A DNA stretch of 64,000 nt from Cognatazoarcus sp050305135 (GCA_050305135.1 JBNLET010000109.1:1-64000); one strand, 5' to 3'. Counted from the first letter of the stretch, positions 48,855-58,329 are shown. Notes: a model not told the origin generated them from the letters alone. Program-made: numbers and translations.

Positions 48855-49460
48855 ATGCGAATTGCAGTCTTCGCGAGCTGTCTTGGACTGGCCGCCACGA
48901 TGCTGCCGGCCACTGCCACGCAAGCGGAGGGGCGTACGGCGCGCGAACTGGTCGAGAGCCGCTGCCAGAACTGCCACGGCATGGAAGGACAGAGCAGCAG
49001 CCCGAACTACCCGAAGCTGGCAAGCCAAAACGCCGAATACCTGCAGCGGCAGCTGTTCAACTTCAAGCTCGGACGACGCCAGAACGCGCAGATGAAACCC
49101 CAGGTGGCCGATCTCAGCGGTGCCGAGGTGGAGGCCTTGGCGGCCTATTTCAGCAGCAAGAAGATCATTGCCGACATCGCCTTCGATCCGGCGCTGGCCG
49201 ACAAGGGACGCGAGATCTACGAGCACGGCAACCCGGCCAGCGGCGTGACGGCCTGCGTCACCTGCCACGGACCGCGTGCCCACGGCGCGCTGTTCCTGCC
49301 GCGCCTGGCCGGCCAGCATGCCAGCTACATCGAGCGTCAGACGCGCGCCTTCATCGACCGCGCACGCGAATCCTCCGGCATGATGATGCACACTGTCGTG
49401 ACGGCACTGAGCGAGGACGAGATCGTCGCGCTCGGCCAGTATCTGAGCGGGCTCGAATAG
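48855..49460 (+). CDS. dihaem cytochrome c4
   Basis: A 201-residue periplasmic cytochrome with a signal peptide (1-24) and two class I c-type domains, haem sites CQNCH (37-41) and CVTCH (134-138). Each domain has a distal methionine candidate (QMKPQ and MMMHT). It carries electrons from the bc1 complex to terminal oxidases. GGAGA precedes ATG 48855. It is divergent from gor. Confidence 0.94.
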   Translation: MRIAVFASCLGLAATMLPATATQAEGRTARELVESRCQNCHGMEGQSSSPNYPKLASQNAEYLQRQLFNFKLGRRQNAQMKPQVADLSGAEVEALAAYFSSKKIIADIAFDPALADKGREIYEHGNPASGVTACVTCHGPRAHGALFLPRLAGQHASYIERQTRAFIDRARESSGMMMHTVVTALSEDEIVALGQYLSGLE

Positions 49461-49481
49461 CGCCGCCAGGCGCGGGCCGGA

Positions 49482-49919
49482 TCACATGATCTCGGCCAGC
49501 CCCTCACGCAGCAGCAGCTCTTCCTCGAAATGCAGCACGTCCAGGCCGAGCGCGTCGCGCGCCGACACCAGGCCGATCGGTTCGCCGCTCGGGCCGACCA
49601 CCGGCACGTGGCGGAAGCCCCCTTCGAACATCATGTGCAGCGCATGCGCGAACGGCTTGTCGGCGGTGATCGTCACCGGATCGGCGGTCATCACTTCGCC
49701 GACCGGCGTGGTGTCGGCATCGATGCCCTCCGCCACCACATCGAAAACGATGTCCCGCTCGGTGCAGATGCCGACCAGCAAGCCCTTCTCCACCACCAGC
49801 ACGGCCCCCTCGTCGTGCTGCTCCTTGAGCAGCTGCGCGGCCTGCCGCACCGGCAGATCGCGTGGGACCATCACGAAAGGCTTGTGTTCGATGACATTGC
49901 GGACCGGACGATCGGGCAT
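49482..49919 (-). CDS. CBS-domain pair protein
   Basis: A 145-residue protein made of two CBS domains (about 10-65 and 75-132: GAVLVVEKGLLVGICTERDIVF and RHVPVVGPSGEPIGLVSARDAL). CBS pairs bind adenosyl ligands such as AMP, ATP or SAM and act as energy sensors. Partner unknown. The start ATG 49919 follows AAGGAGA. It converges with cytochrome c4, 21 bp apart. Confidence 0.9.
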   Translation of the reverse strand: MPDRPVRNVIEHKPFVMVPRDLPVRQAAQLLKEQHDEGAVLVVEKGLLVGICTERDIVFDVVAEGIDADTTPVGEVMTADPVTITADKPFAHALHMMFEGGFRHVPVVGPSGEPIGLVSARDALGLDVLHFEEELLLREGLAEIM

Positions 49920-50051
49920 GACGAGTCTCCTTTGATCATTGTCTGCGGCTGCAGCGCCTGCATCGGTGGTTCCGCCCCGCTCCAAGTCTGCGGTGGCTCC
50001 GGGCCCGCCGGTGCTACCATGCCCGGCCGATCAAACACCCTGCTGAAGCGG

Positions 50052-51086
50052 ATGGACATCTCGATACCCGTGCCCGACGCGGCGCTCGCCGAGGAAATCA
50101 AGCAAGAAATCAACCAAAAGACCAAGCCGCCGGGCAGCCTCGGCAGGCTCGAAGCGCTGGCGCTGCAGGCCGCGCTCGCCCAGGGCAGCCTGAGGCCGTC
50201 GCTCGACAATCCGCAAATGCTTGTTTTCGCTGGCGACCATGGTGCAGCCGCGGCCGGCATCTCGGCCTATCCGCAGGAAGTCACCTGGCAGATGGTCAGC
50301 AACTTCCTGACCGGCGGCGCCGCCATCAACGTCTTCGCACGCCACAGCGGCATGCAATTGACCGTCGTGGACGCCGGTGTGGCGCACGACTTTGGTGCCG
50401 CGACAGGCCTGCTCGGCGCCAAGATGGGACATGGCACCCGCAACTACCTGGAACAGCCGGCGATGAGCGCGGCCCAGCGCGACCAGGCGCTGGCACGCGG
50501 GCGCAGGCTGGCCCACGACCTGGCGACCGACGGCTGCCGGGTGCTGGGGCTGGGCGAGATGGGCATCGGCAACACCGCCTCGGCCTCGCTGCTGACCCAC
50601 TGCCTGACCGCCGCGCCGCTGGCCGAGGTGGTCGGCCGCGGCACCGGCCTCGACGACGCCGGCCTGCAGCGCAAGCTCGCGCTGCTGCAGCAGGCGCTGG
50701 CGCGCGGCGGCCGTCCGGCCGATCCGCTGCAGGCGCTGGCCGAGTACGGCGGCTTCGAGATCGTCATGATGGCCGGCGCGATGCTCGGCGCGGCCGAGCG
50801 GCGCATGCTGATCCTGGTGGACGGCTTCATCGTCACGGCCGCGCTGCTGGCCGCCCATGCGCTGGCCCCGGCCATCCTGCCCTACTGCATCTTTGCCCAC
50901 CGCTCCGGCGAACCGGGACACGCCGTGCAGCACGCCCACCTCGGCGTCGAACCGCTGCTGCAGCTCGGCCTGCGGCTGGGCGAGGGCACCGGCGCGGCGC
51001 TGGCCTTCCCGCTGCTGAAGGCGGCGGTCGGTTTCCTCAACGAGATGGCGAGCTTCGGCTCGGCGGGCGTCAGCGGCAAGAACTGA
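50052..51086 (+). CDS. cobT: nicotinate-nucleotide--dimethylbenzimidazole phosphoribosyltransferase
   Basis: A 344-residue enzyme that activates the lower ligand as alpha-ribazole phosphate for cobalamin. Motifs are TKPPGSLGRLE, FAGDHGAAAAGISAYPQEVT, GEMGIGNTA and a C-terminal RLGEGTGAALAFPLL with the catalytic glutamate. It starts the cobT-cobS-cobC run. The initiation site is weak. An in-frame ATG at 50019 would add 11 residues. Confidence 0.94.
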   Translation: MDISIPVPDAALAEEIKQEINQKTKPPGSLGRLEALALQAALAQGSLRPSLDNPQMLVFAGDHGAAAAGISAYPQEVTWQMVSNFLTGGAAINVFARHSGMQLTVVDAGVAHDFGAATGLLGAKMGHGTRNYLEQPAMSAAQRDQALARGRRLAHDLATDGCRVLGLGEMGIGNTASASLLTHCLTAAPLAEVVGRGTGLDDAGLQRKLALLQQALARGGRPADPLQALAEYGGFEIVMMAGAMLGAAERRMLILVDGFIVTAALLAAHALAPAILPYCIFAHRSGEPGHAVQHAHLGVEPLLQLGLRLGEGTGAALAFPLLKAAVGFLNEMASFGSAGVSGKN

Positions 51087-51095
51087 GCGCCGCCG

Positions 51096-51866
51096 ATGCG
51101 CGAGCAGATCGAGCTGTTCCTGACCGCGCTGGGTTTCTTCACGCGCATCCCGGCGGCCGCCCAGCTGCCCTGGTCGCCCGAGCGGCTGAACAACTCGGCG
51201 CGCTATTTCCCACTCGTCGGCTGGGTCGTCGGCGGCGCCGGCGCGGCGCTGTTGTGGCTGCTGCTGCACTGGCTGCCGGCCGGCGTGGCGGTGCTGCTGT
51301 CGATGGCGGCGACGATCCGGCTCACCGGCGCCTTCCACGAGGACGGCTTCGCCGACGCCTGCGACGGCCTCGGCGGCGGCTGGCAGCGGGCCCAGGTGCT
51401 GGAGATCATGAAGGACTCGCGCCTCGGCAGCTACGGCGCGATCGGCCTCACGCTGATGCTGCTGGCCAAGGCGGCGGCGCTGACCGAGCTGGCAGGACAG
51501 GCACCGGCGCACGCGATGCTGGCGCTGCTGGTCGCCCATCCGCTGTCGCGGCTGGCCTCGACGGCGCTGATCCACCGGCTCGAATACGTGCGCGAAGACC
51601 TGACGGCGAAGAGCAAGCCGCTGGCGCGCGCGCTGCGCACGCCGGAGCTGCTGATCGCCGCCGCCGGCGGGCTGCTGCCGCTCGCGCTGCTGCCGCTCCG
51701 CCCGGCGCTGGCGGCGCTGCTGCTGGCGGCGCTGGTGACCTGGTGGTTCGCGCGCCTGCTGCTGCGCCGCCTCTGCGGCTACACCGGCGACTGCCTCGGG
51801 GCCGCCCAGCAATTGAGCGAACTGGCCTGCTACCTGGCACTGCTGGCGGCATGGACCTCTTCCTGA
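51096..51866 (+). CDS. cobS: adenosylcobinamide-GDP ribazoletransferase
   Basis: A 256-residue inner-membrane cobalamin synthase that joins adenosyl-GDP-cobinamide and alpha-ribazole(-phosphate). It has several hydrophobic helices and the family motifs FFTRIP, NNSARYFPLVGW and the acidic metal site FHEDGFADACDGLGGGW. It begins 9 bp after cobT and overlaps cobC by 16 bp. Confidence 0.94.
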   Translation: MREQIELFLTALGFFTRIPAAAQLPWSPERLNNSARYFPLVGWVVGGAGAALLWLLLHWLPAGVAVLLSMAATIRLTGAFHEDGFADACDGLGGGWQRAQVLEIMKDSRLGSYGAIGLTLMLLAKAAALTELAGQAPAHAMLALLVAHPLSRLASTALIHRLEYVREDLTAKSKPLARALRTPELLIAAAGGLLPLALLPLRPALAALLLAALVTWWFARLLLRRLCGYTGDCLGAAQQLSELACYLALLAAWTSS

Positions 51867-52399
51867 TCCGTCACCCGCGGCCCGACGTGGCGCCCGGGCT
51901 GTGCTACGGCCGCAGCGACGTCGGGCTGGCCGCACCGCCCGAGGCCGACGCGCGCCGGCTGGCGGCGCTGCTGCCGGCCGGCTGCGCGATCCACAGCAGC
52001 CCGCTGCAGCGTGCGCTGCGGCTGGCCGAGGCCCTCGGCCCGGCGCGCGTCGATGGGCGGCTGGCCGAGATCGATTTCGGCGCATGGGAGATGCAGCCCT
52101 ACGACGGCCTGCGCGCGGAACTCGACGCCTGGGCCGCCGACCCGCTCGGTTTCCGCCCGCCCGGCGGCGAGAGCGCGGCCGAGATGGCGCAGCGCGCCCA
52201 GGCGGCATGCGAGGAGATCCTGCGCCAGGCCGACGGCCCGGTCGCCATCGTCGCCCACGGCGGCCCGCTGCGTGCAATCGCCGGCCGCTTGCTGGAGCTG
52301 CCGCAGCGCCGCTGGCTGGCGCTCGATTTCGACTTCGCGAGGCTGGCCGAGCTGCGCATCGAATCCTGGGGCAGCGTGCTGCGCGGCTTCAACCGTTGA
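51851..52399 (+). CDS. cobC: alpha-ribazole phosphatase (histidine phosphatase family)
   Basis: A 182-residue histidine-phosphatase-family enzyme. The phospho-accepting histidine is in LIRHPRPDV, followed by CYGRSDVGL, SSPLQRALRLAEAL, EIDFGAWEM and VAHGGPLRAI. It would remove the 5'-phosphate in nucleotide-loop assembly. The assignment rests on coupling to cobS, since paralogous phosphatases look alike. The start lies inside the cobS 3' end. Confidence 0.9.
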   Translation: MDLFLIRHPRPDVAPGLCYGRSDVGLAAPPEADARRLAALLPAGCAIHSSPLQRALRLAEALGPARVDGRLAEIDFGAWEMQPYDGLRAELDAWAADPLGFRPPGGESAAEMAQRAQAACEEILRQADGPVAIVAHGGPLRAIAGRLLELPQRRWLALDFDFARLAELRIESWGSVLRGFNR

Positions 52400-52471
52400 T
52401 TCGACGCAACAGATGACGACGACAATCCGGCCGTCGCCCGGCAGATCCCGTCTTTGAACGGTAAGCTCCTG

Positions 52472-52477
52472 TATACT
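52472..52477 (+). promoter_or_regulatory. candidate -10 of the phosphatase-msbA unit
   Basis: TATACT lies 42 bases before the GTG start of the phosphatase gene in a 120-bp gap after cobC, and a TTGAAC at 52454 is too close to be its -35. It supports the downstream GTG start over the upstream TTG. Confidence 0.4.
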
Positions 52478-52519
52478 CCGGGATTTCGGGCGGGATGGAC
52501 CTGCCATCCATCTTTCGCC

Positions 52520-53182
52520 GTGCCCAAGAACATCGACACCAACAGCCGCCGCTTCCTCGCCTGGCTCGACATGCACTTGGTCGATCACGGCTGCATCCGG
52601 GCGGTGTACAACAACCTCTACGATCTGGGCGGCGGCATGTTCCGCTCCAGCCAGCCCAGTCCGCGCCAGATCCGCCGCTACCGGCGCCGCTACGGCCTGC
52701 AGAGCATCATCAACCTGCGCGGCGTGCATGACTACGGTTCCTTCCTGTTCGAGGACGAGGTCTGCGCCGAACTCGGCATCGCGCTCCACAACGTCAAGCT
52801 CTATTCGCGCACGCCGCCGTCGGTGGAGGAAGTGCATGCGATGGACACGCTGTTCCGCAGCATCGAATACCCGGCGCTGATGCACTGCAAGTCCGGCGCC
52901 GACCGGGCCGGCCTGGGCGCCGCGCTGTACCGCATCCTGCACCTGGGACACCCGGTGGCCGAGGCGATGCGCGAGCTGGACTGGCGCTACGGGCACTTCA
53001 AGCAGGCCAAGACCGGAGTACTGGATTTCTTCTTCACCCAGTACCTGGTGGACAACGCCCGCCAGCCGATCCCGTTTCTCGAATGGGTTGACACGGTCTA
53101 TGACGAGAAGGCATTGAAGTCACAGTTTCACGAGGAAGGCTGGGCCAGTCTGGTGGTGGACAAGGTACTGCACCGGGAATGA
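52520..53182 (+). CDS. dual-specificity/tyrosine phosphatase-like protein
   Basis: A 220-residue cytoplasmic protein of the Cys-based phosphatase superfamily. The P-loop HCKSGADRAG gives Cys123 and Arg129 (CX5R). An upstream FRSSQPSPRQIRRY segment matches the family used near lipid A or LPS genes. It may dephosphorylate a lipid or sugar precursor, or a protein tyrosine. The start is uncertain (GTG 52520 chosen over TTG 52454). Its stop overlaps msbA (ATGA). Confidence 0.85.
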   Translation: MPKNIDTNSRRFLAWLDMHLVDHGCIRAVYNNLYDLGGGMFRSSQPSPRQIRRYRRRYGLQSIINLRGVHDYGSFLFEDEVCAELGIALHNVKLYSRTPPSVEEVHAMDTLFRSIEYPALMHCKSGADRAGLGAALYRILHLGHPVAEAMRELDWRYGHFKQAKTGVLDFFFTQYLVDNARQPIPFLEWVDTVYDEKALKSQFHEEGWASLVVDKVLHRE

Positions 53183-54957
53183 AGACTTCTCTGGCGCTCT
53201 ACAGGCGGCTGCTGGGGTCGATTCGACCGTACCGACGGATCGTACTGCTGTCGGTGCTGGCGATGATCGTCGCCGCGGCGCTGGAGCCGGTGCTGCCGGC
53301 GCTGCTGAAGCCGCTGGTGGACGAGAGCCTGATCAACAAGAACGAAACCGCCCAGTGGCAGATTCCGCTGTTCCTGCTGCTGGCCTTCCTGGCCAAGGGC
53401 CTGGCCGAATACGGCGCCAGCGTCTCCAGCCAGTGGATCGCCCACAAGGCCATCACCGACCTGCGCCAGCAGGTCTTCCGCCATCAGATGCACCTGCCGC
53501 TGTCGACCCATCTGGCCGAGGCCGGCGGCCGCATGCTGTCGCGCATCCTGTACGACATCCCGCAGGTCGGCTCGGCGCTGTCGAACGCCTGGATCATCGT
53601 CATCCGCGACACCATGGTGATCATCGGGCTGACCGGCTACCTGATCTACACGGCCTGGGAACTGACGCTGATGATCGTCGCCATCGCGCCGCTGGTGGCC
53701 TGGCTGATCCGCGTCGCCAGCCGCAAGCTGCGCGGCTCGAACCGGCAGATGCAGGAGACCACCGGCGAGCTGACCGGTGCGGTGGAGGAGTCGCTGGCCG
53801 GCATCCGCGAGATCAAGCTGTTCGGCACCCACGATCACGAGGACCGGCACTTCGCCGCCATCGCCGAGCGGCTGCGGCGCCAGACGATGCGGGCGGTGCG
53901 GGTCTCGGCGGCCAATGTGCCGATGGTCCAGGTGCTGGCCGCGGCGGCCGTGTCGGCAGTGATCTGGACCGCCACCGCGCTGTCCGCCCAGGACAGGCTG
54001 ACGCCGGGCGAGTTCGTCGCCTTCGTCACCGCGATGTCGATGCTGTTCGAGCCGATCCGGCGGCTGACCAACATCAACGCCGTGATCCAGCGCGGGCTGG
54101 CCGGTGCGCAGAGCATCTTCGAGCTGCTCGACAACGCGCCGGAGCCCGACACCGAGGGCGACCAGCGGCCGCCGGCGCGCGGTGCGATCCGCTTCGAGCG
54201 GGTGTGCTTCCGCTATCCGGGGCAGGGCGACTGGGCCATCGAGGATCTCAGCCTGGACATCCAGCCGGGCCGCACGGTGGCCCTGGTCGGCGCCTCGGGC
54301 AGCGGCAAGACCACGCTGGTCAACCTGATTGCCCGCTTCTTCGAACCCGAGCGCGGCCGCATCCTGCTCGACGAGGCCACGCTGTGCTCGCTGCCGCTCG
54401 GCTGGCTGCGCGGCCAGCTCGGCTGGGTCGGCCAGCAGGTCGTGCTGTTCGACGACACGATCGCCGCCAACATCGCCTACGGCCAGCCCGAGGTGCCGCG
54501 CGAAGCCATCGTCCGCGCCGCCCGGGCGGCCCATGCCTGGGAGTTCATCGAGCAGTTGCCGGACGGCCTCGACACCCGCGTCGGCAGCAACGGCAGCCAG
54601 CTCTCCGGCGGCCAGCGCCAGCGCGTCGCGATCGCCCGCGCCTTCCTGAAGGACGCGCCGTTGCTGCTGCTGGACGATGCCACCTCGGCGCTCGACAACG
54701 ACGCGGAGCGGGCGGTCAAGGACGCGCTGGCGCAGCTGCGGCGCAACCGCACGGTGCTGGTCGTGGCGCACCGGCTGTCCACGATCCGCGATGCCGACGA
54801 GATCGTCGTGATGGAGCGCGGCCGCATCGTCGAGCAGGGCCGCCACGAGGCGCTGCTGGCCGCCGGCGGCGCCTACGCGCGGCTGCTCAGGAGCGGCGAG
54901 GAAGTGCTCGCCGACGTGCTGCCGGCCGGTGCCGAAGTGGGCGCGGAGGGCGCATGA
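53179..54957 (+). CDS. msbA: lipid A export ABC transporter MsbA
   Basis: A 592-residue half-transporter that flips lipid A-core to the periplasmic leaflet. The six-helix membrane domain occupies about 1-310 (YRRLLGSIRPYRRIVLLSVL, LMIVAIAPLVAWLIR). The ATPase carries Walker A GASGSGKTT (about 370), signature SGGQRQRV (about 475) and Walker B LLLLDDATSALD. It is the first large gene of the LPS-type cluster and overlaps genes on both sides by 4 bp. Confidence 0.92.
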   Translation: MKTSLALYRRLLGSIRPYRRIVLLSVLAMIVAAALEPVLPALLKPLVDESLINKNETAQWQIPLFLLLAFLAKGLAEYGASVSSQWIAHKAITDLRQQVFRHQMHLPLSTHLAEAGGRMLSRILYDIPQVGSALSNAWIIVIRDTMVIIGLTGYLIYTAWELTLMIVAIAPLVAWLIRVASRKLRGSNRQMQETTGELTGAVEESLAGIREIKLFGTHDHEDRHFAAIAERLRRQTMRAVRVSAANVPMVQVLAAAAVSAVIWTATALSAQDRLTPGEFVAFVTAMSMLFEPIRRLTNINAVIQRGLAGAQSIFELLDNAPEPDTEGDQRPPARGAIRFERVCFRYPGQGDWAIEDLSLDIQPGRTVALVGASGSGKTTLVNLIARFFEPERGRILLDEATLCSLPLGWLRGQLGWVGQQVVLFDDTIAANIAYGQPEVPREAIVRAARAAHAWEFIEQLPDGLDTRVGSNGSQLSGGQRQRVAIARAFLKDAPLLLLDDATSALDNDAERAVKDALAQLRRNRTVLVVAHRLSTIRDADEIVVMERGRIVEQGRHEALLAAGGAYARLLRSGEEVLADVLPAGAEVGAEGA

Positions 54958-55979
54958 GCCGGGTCGCGCTGTACTTCGTCGCCTCGCCGCTGCAATACTT
55001 GGCCGCGCGGCGCATCGCCGAGGCCCACGAGGCCGGCGCGCGCCAGGTGCTGGTGTGGTACAAGCGCGGCGTCTCGCCGGTGGTGCAGGCGCGGGACTGG
55101 GATGCCGCCGGCTACATGTCGTGGCCGCGCTGGGAACCGCTGCCGGGGCCGTTCGGCCGCCACCGCCGGCTGCGCGCCAACATCCGCCAGGTGGCCGAGC
55201 TGGTCGGCCGCTGCGAGACCTTGCACATCCACAGCGCGGTGTTCGACACCGAGGCCATCAACTACTTCCTGCGCGCACTGCCGAGAGCCTGCGGCGCGAC
55301 GACGATGCGCGCGCGTATCCTGCCGGACGGCATCATCAGCGTGCGCCGCTACCCGCTCAGCGGCGCCAAGCGGATGGCGCAGTACGCGCGCAAACTGCGC
55401 CGCCTGGCCGCGCCGGAACTCGACTACTGGTGTTTCGGCGGCGACCGGATCGGCTCCGACGCGCCGTTCTGCGACCGCATCTACGTGCTGCCCGGCCTGC
55501 CCCACGAATACCCGGCGGAAAAAGTCGTGCGGCTGCCGGCGCTGGTGGACCGCAGCGAGCTGGCGGAGGGCAGCGGCGGGCAGCGGCGGGCGCTGATCAT
55601 CGGCCAGCCGCTGGCCGGCAGCGGCCTGTTGAGCGGGGCCGACCGGGACGCGGTGTCGGCCGAGATGCGCGACTGGCTGGCGCGGCACGACATCGACCAG
55701 GTGGACTACAAGGGGCACCCGAAGGACCCGCTGCGCGAACTGTCGGACGAAGGCGACCGGATGCTCGAACTGGAAGAACCGCTGGAGGTCTGGATGAGCC
55801 ATACGCCGTACGCGGCGGTGCTCGGCGTGCGCTCCTCGGCGCTGCTGTTCGCGCGCCAGCTGTACGGCAGCGAGACGCCGGTGCTGGCCTTCGGCTGGGA
55901 CCGCATCCGCTTCAAGTCGGAAGCCGAGCGGCGCGACATGGAACGCACCTTCACGCAGTGCGGGGTCGAGCTGACGTGA
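54954..55979 (+). CDS. polysialyltransferase-like glycosyltransferase (GT52-like)
   Basis: A 341-residue cytosolic protein with the N-terminal FVASPLQYLAARRIAEA motif and the central LPDGIISVRRYP seen in the polysialyltransferase/GT52 group. It also has DYKGHPKDPL and a C-terminal GVRSSALLFARQLYG segment that resembles the nucleotide-sugar site of these enzymes. Whether it moves sialic acid or another sugar is unknown, as no sialic-acid genes are seen. It overlaps msbA and the ligase gene. Confidence 0.7.
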   Translation: MSRVALYFVASPLQYLAARRIAEAHEAGARQVLVWYKRGVSPVVQARDWDAAGYMSWPRWEPLPGPFGRHRRLRANIRQVAELVGRCETLHIHSAVFDTEAINYFLRALPRACGATTMRARILPDGIISVRRYPLSGAKRMAQYARKLRRLAAPELDYWCFGGDRIGSDAPFCDRIYVLPGLPHEYPAEKVVRLPALVDRSELAEGSGGQRRALIIGQPLAGSGLLSGADRDAVSAEMRDWLARHDIDQVDYKGHPKDPLRELSDEGDRMLELEEPLEVWMSHTPYAAVLGVRSSALLFARQLYGSETPVLAFGWDRIRFKSEAERRDMERTFTQCGVELT

Positions 55980-57268
55980 AGGCCTCGACCTGGGCACGCC
56001 CGCAGCCGTTCCCGCCGCTCGCGCTGCGGCAGGCGCTGCCGTCGCTGGCAGCCTGCCTGGCGCTGGCGCTGCTGCTGGTGCTGCCGGCGCTGAGCGGCGC
56101 GCTGCTGGCGCTGCTGGCGCTGTCGGGCATCGCGGCGGCGCTGCGCGGTGCCCCGGTGACGGCCGAGGAGCGGCACTGGGCCTGGCTGTGCCTGCTGATC
56201 CCGGCCGCCTACCTGCTCAACATGGCGCTGACCGGCTGGGCCATGCACCTGCTCGACCGGCCGATGCACCTGGCCTACGGCGTGCTGCTGGCCCTGCTGC
56301 TGTCGCGCAGCGGCCTCGACGCGCGCCAGTTCGCGACGGCCGCGGTGGTGGCGGCGCTGGCGGCCGGCGCGGTCGCGATCTACGAGCGGGAGTGGCTCGA
56401 CCAGGCGCGGGTATTCGGCCTCGGCGGCCGCTGGAACGCGGTGCCGTTCGGCAACTTCTCGCTGCTCGCCGGCAGCATCGCGCTGGCCGCCTCGCTCGCC
56501 ATGCGCGAGCTGTCGCGACATCCCGCACGCTGGCTCGCCGCCGGCCTGCTGGCCTTCGCCGCCGGCCTCTACGCCTCCATGTCCTCGGGCGCCCGCGGCG
56601 GCTGGCTGGCACTGCCGGTGCTGACCGTGCTCGCCACCTACGCCGGCGCACGGCTGCAGCGGCGGCACCGGCTGGCCATCGTCGCGGCGCTGCTGCTGGC
56701 GGCGGTCGGCGCCTTCTCCGCCTCCACGTCGGTGCGCGAACGGCTCGACAGCGCGGTCAGCAACGTCTCGGCCTTCCTCGCCGCGCCCGACCAGCTGACC
56801 CGCATGGACAACGCCAGCGGCATCCGGCTGGCGATGTGGCGCTGGGGCATTGCCCGCTTTGTCGAGCATCCGCTGCGCGGCATCGGCTACGCCGACTATC
56901 CGGCGCGCCGCGCCGAGGCGGTGGCCGAGGGCGAGATGCCGGCCCACTTCAACGAACTCGCCAACCTGCACAACGAGCTGATCTCGACGCTGGCCTGCAG
57001 CGGTCTGCCGGGCGGCCTGGCGCTGCTGGCGTTCTGGGGGCTGGCGCTGCGCTTCTTCGTGCGCCGGCTGCGCGGCAGCAGCGATCCGGTCGAGCGCTGT
57101 TTCGCCACGGCCGGCCTGCTGGCCCTGGTCGGCACCGCGCTGTTCTCGATGACCGAAGGGCTGTTCGGCACCCGCTCCGGCACCTACGGCCTGGCGCTGA
57201 TGCTGGCGCTGCCGGCCGGCGGCCTGTTCCACCTGGCCCGGCAGCGCAAACAGCGGAGCGGCGAATGA
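55976..57268 (+). CDS. O-antigen ligase-like membrane protein (WaaL/Wzy family)
   Basis: A 430-residue integral membrane protein with about 11-12 helices. The Wzy_C/O-antigen ligase core shows SSGARGGWLALPVL and a periplasmic loop with LANLHNELISTLACSG, containing the catalytic-type histidine. It would ligate O-antigen or oligosaccharide to lipid A-core. The start is GTG 55976 (GTGA overlap with the preceding stop). Confidence 0.85.
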   Translation: MKASTWARPQPFPPLALRQALPSLAACLALALLLVLPALSGALLALLALSGIAAALRGAPVTAEERHWAWLCLLIPAAYLLNMALTGWAMHLLDRPMHLAYGVLLALLLSRSGLDARQFATAAVVAALAAGAVAIYEREWLDQARVFGLGGRWNAVPFGNFSLLAGSIALAASLAMRELSRHPARWLAAGLLAFAAGLYASMSSGARGGWLALPVLTVLATYAGARLQRRHRLAIVAALLLAAVGAFSASTSVRERLDSAVSNVSAFLAAPDQLTRMDNASGIRLAMWRWGIARFVEHPLRGIGYADYPARRAEAVAEGEMPAHFNELANLHNELISTLACSGLPGGLALLAFWGLALRFFVRRLRGSSDPVERCFATAGLLALVGTALFSMTEGLFGTRSGTYGLALMLALPAGGLFHLARQRKQRSGE

Positions 57269-58320
57269 AGGCTCCGGCGCAGGCACCACGCACGGTCGTC
57301 GTCCATCACCGCAGCGGCATCGGCGATCTGGTCTGGCACGTCCCGTACTTCCGGGCCGTGGCGGCCACCAGCCGCGACGGCAAGGTGTCGGTGATCGCCC
57401 GCCCATCGTGTTGCGCCAGCGACATCCTGAGCGCCGAGCCGAGCATCGAGGCGATCATCGAATACGATCGCCGCCCGCGCCCGAGCGAACACCGGCGCGG
57501 CCGCCACGACGGCTGGCGCGCGCAGCTCGAATTCGTGTCGGAGCTGCGCGGCCACGGCTTCGAACGGGCGGTGATCTTTTCCGGCCGCATGCGCTACGGC
57601 GTGCTGGCCTGGCTGGCCGGCATCCGGCAGCGGGCCGGTTTCGGCTTCACCGCCGGCGAGCGCGTCTTCCTCAATCGGCCGCCCTTCATCCAGCCGCATC
57701 GTGGGCCCGGCAGCTGGGTCTACCCCGAGGCCACCGCCTTCGCGATCGCGCAGGGCTTCGTGCACGAGCCCCAGTTGCCGCGCCTGCATGTGCCCGCCGC
57801 GCTGGCGGACGAGCAAACCGCCGCACTGGACAAGCTGCCGCGCCCGCTCTACGCGCTGGCGATCGGCGCCTCCGAGGCGCGCAAGCGCTGGCCGCTGGCC
57901 CACTTCGCCGAACTCGCCCGCGGCCTGGCGGAGCGCGGCTGCGGCGTCGTGCTGCTGGGCGGGCCGGCCGAGGCCGACGACGCCGAAGCGATCCACCGCG
58001 CGGTGCCGGGCACGCTGCGCGGCGCGGTGCGTGCCGCAACGCCGCGCTCGGTGCTGCAGAGCGCGGCGATCCTGTCGGTGTGCGACTTCTGCGTCGGCAA
58101 CGACACCGGCATCCTGAACGTCAGCGCGGCCGTCGAGTGCGCCTGCCTCGGCCTGTTCGGCGCGACCCGGCCGCTGACCCACGATCCGCAGCTGCACGCC
58201 ATCGAGGGCGAGGGCATGGAGGCCATCGAGGCCCATCACGTGCTGGCGCGGCTGGCGCTGCTGGCGGCGCCGGGCTTCGTCGACCGGTCCGGCGCCCCGG
58301 GCTTGCCGGATTGCCCTTAG
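57265..58320 (+). CDS. glycosyltransferase family 9 (heptosyltransferase-like)
   Basis: A 351-residue GT9 protein. It has the N-terminal VVHHRSGIGDLVWHVPYFRAV fold, AIGASEARKRWPLAHFAELA at the donor site and FCVGNDTGILNVSAAV near the C-terminus. It probably adds a heptose or related residue to the LPS core. It deviates from canonical WaaC/WaaF, so the acceptor is not assigned. Overlaps the ligase gene by 4 bp. Confidence 0.85.
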   Translation: MKAPAQAPRTVVVHHRSGIGDLVWHVPYFRAVAATSRDGKVSVIARPSCCASDILSAEPSIEAIIEYDRRPRPSEHRRGRHDGWRAQLEFVSELRGHGFERAVIFSGRMRYGVLAWLAGIRQRAGFGFTAGERVFLNRPPFIQPHRGPGSWVYPEATAFAIAQGFVHEPQLPRLHVPAALADEQTAALDKLPRPLYALAIGASEARKRWPLAHFAELARGLAERGCGVVLLGGPAEADDAEAIHRAVPGTLRGAVRAATPRSVLQSAAILSVCDFCVGNDTGILNVSAAVECACLGLFGATRPLTHDPQLHAIEGEGMEAIEAHHVLARLALLAAPGFVDRSGAPGLPDCP

Positions 58321-58329
58321 GGGCCCCGC

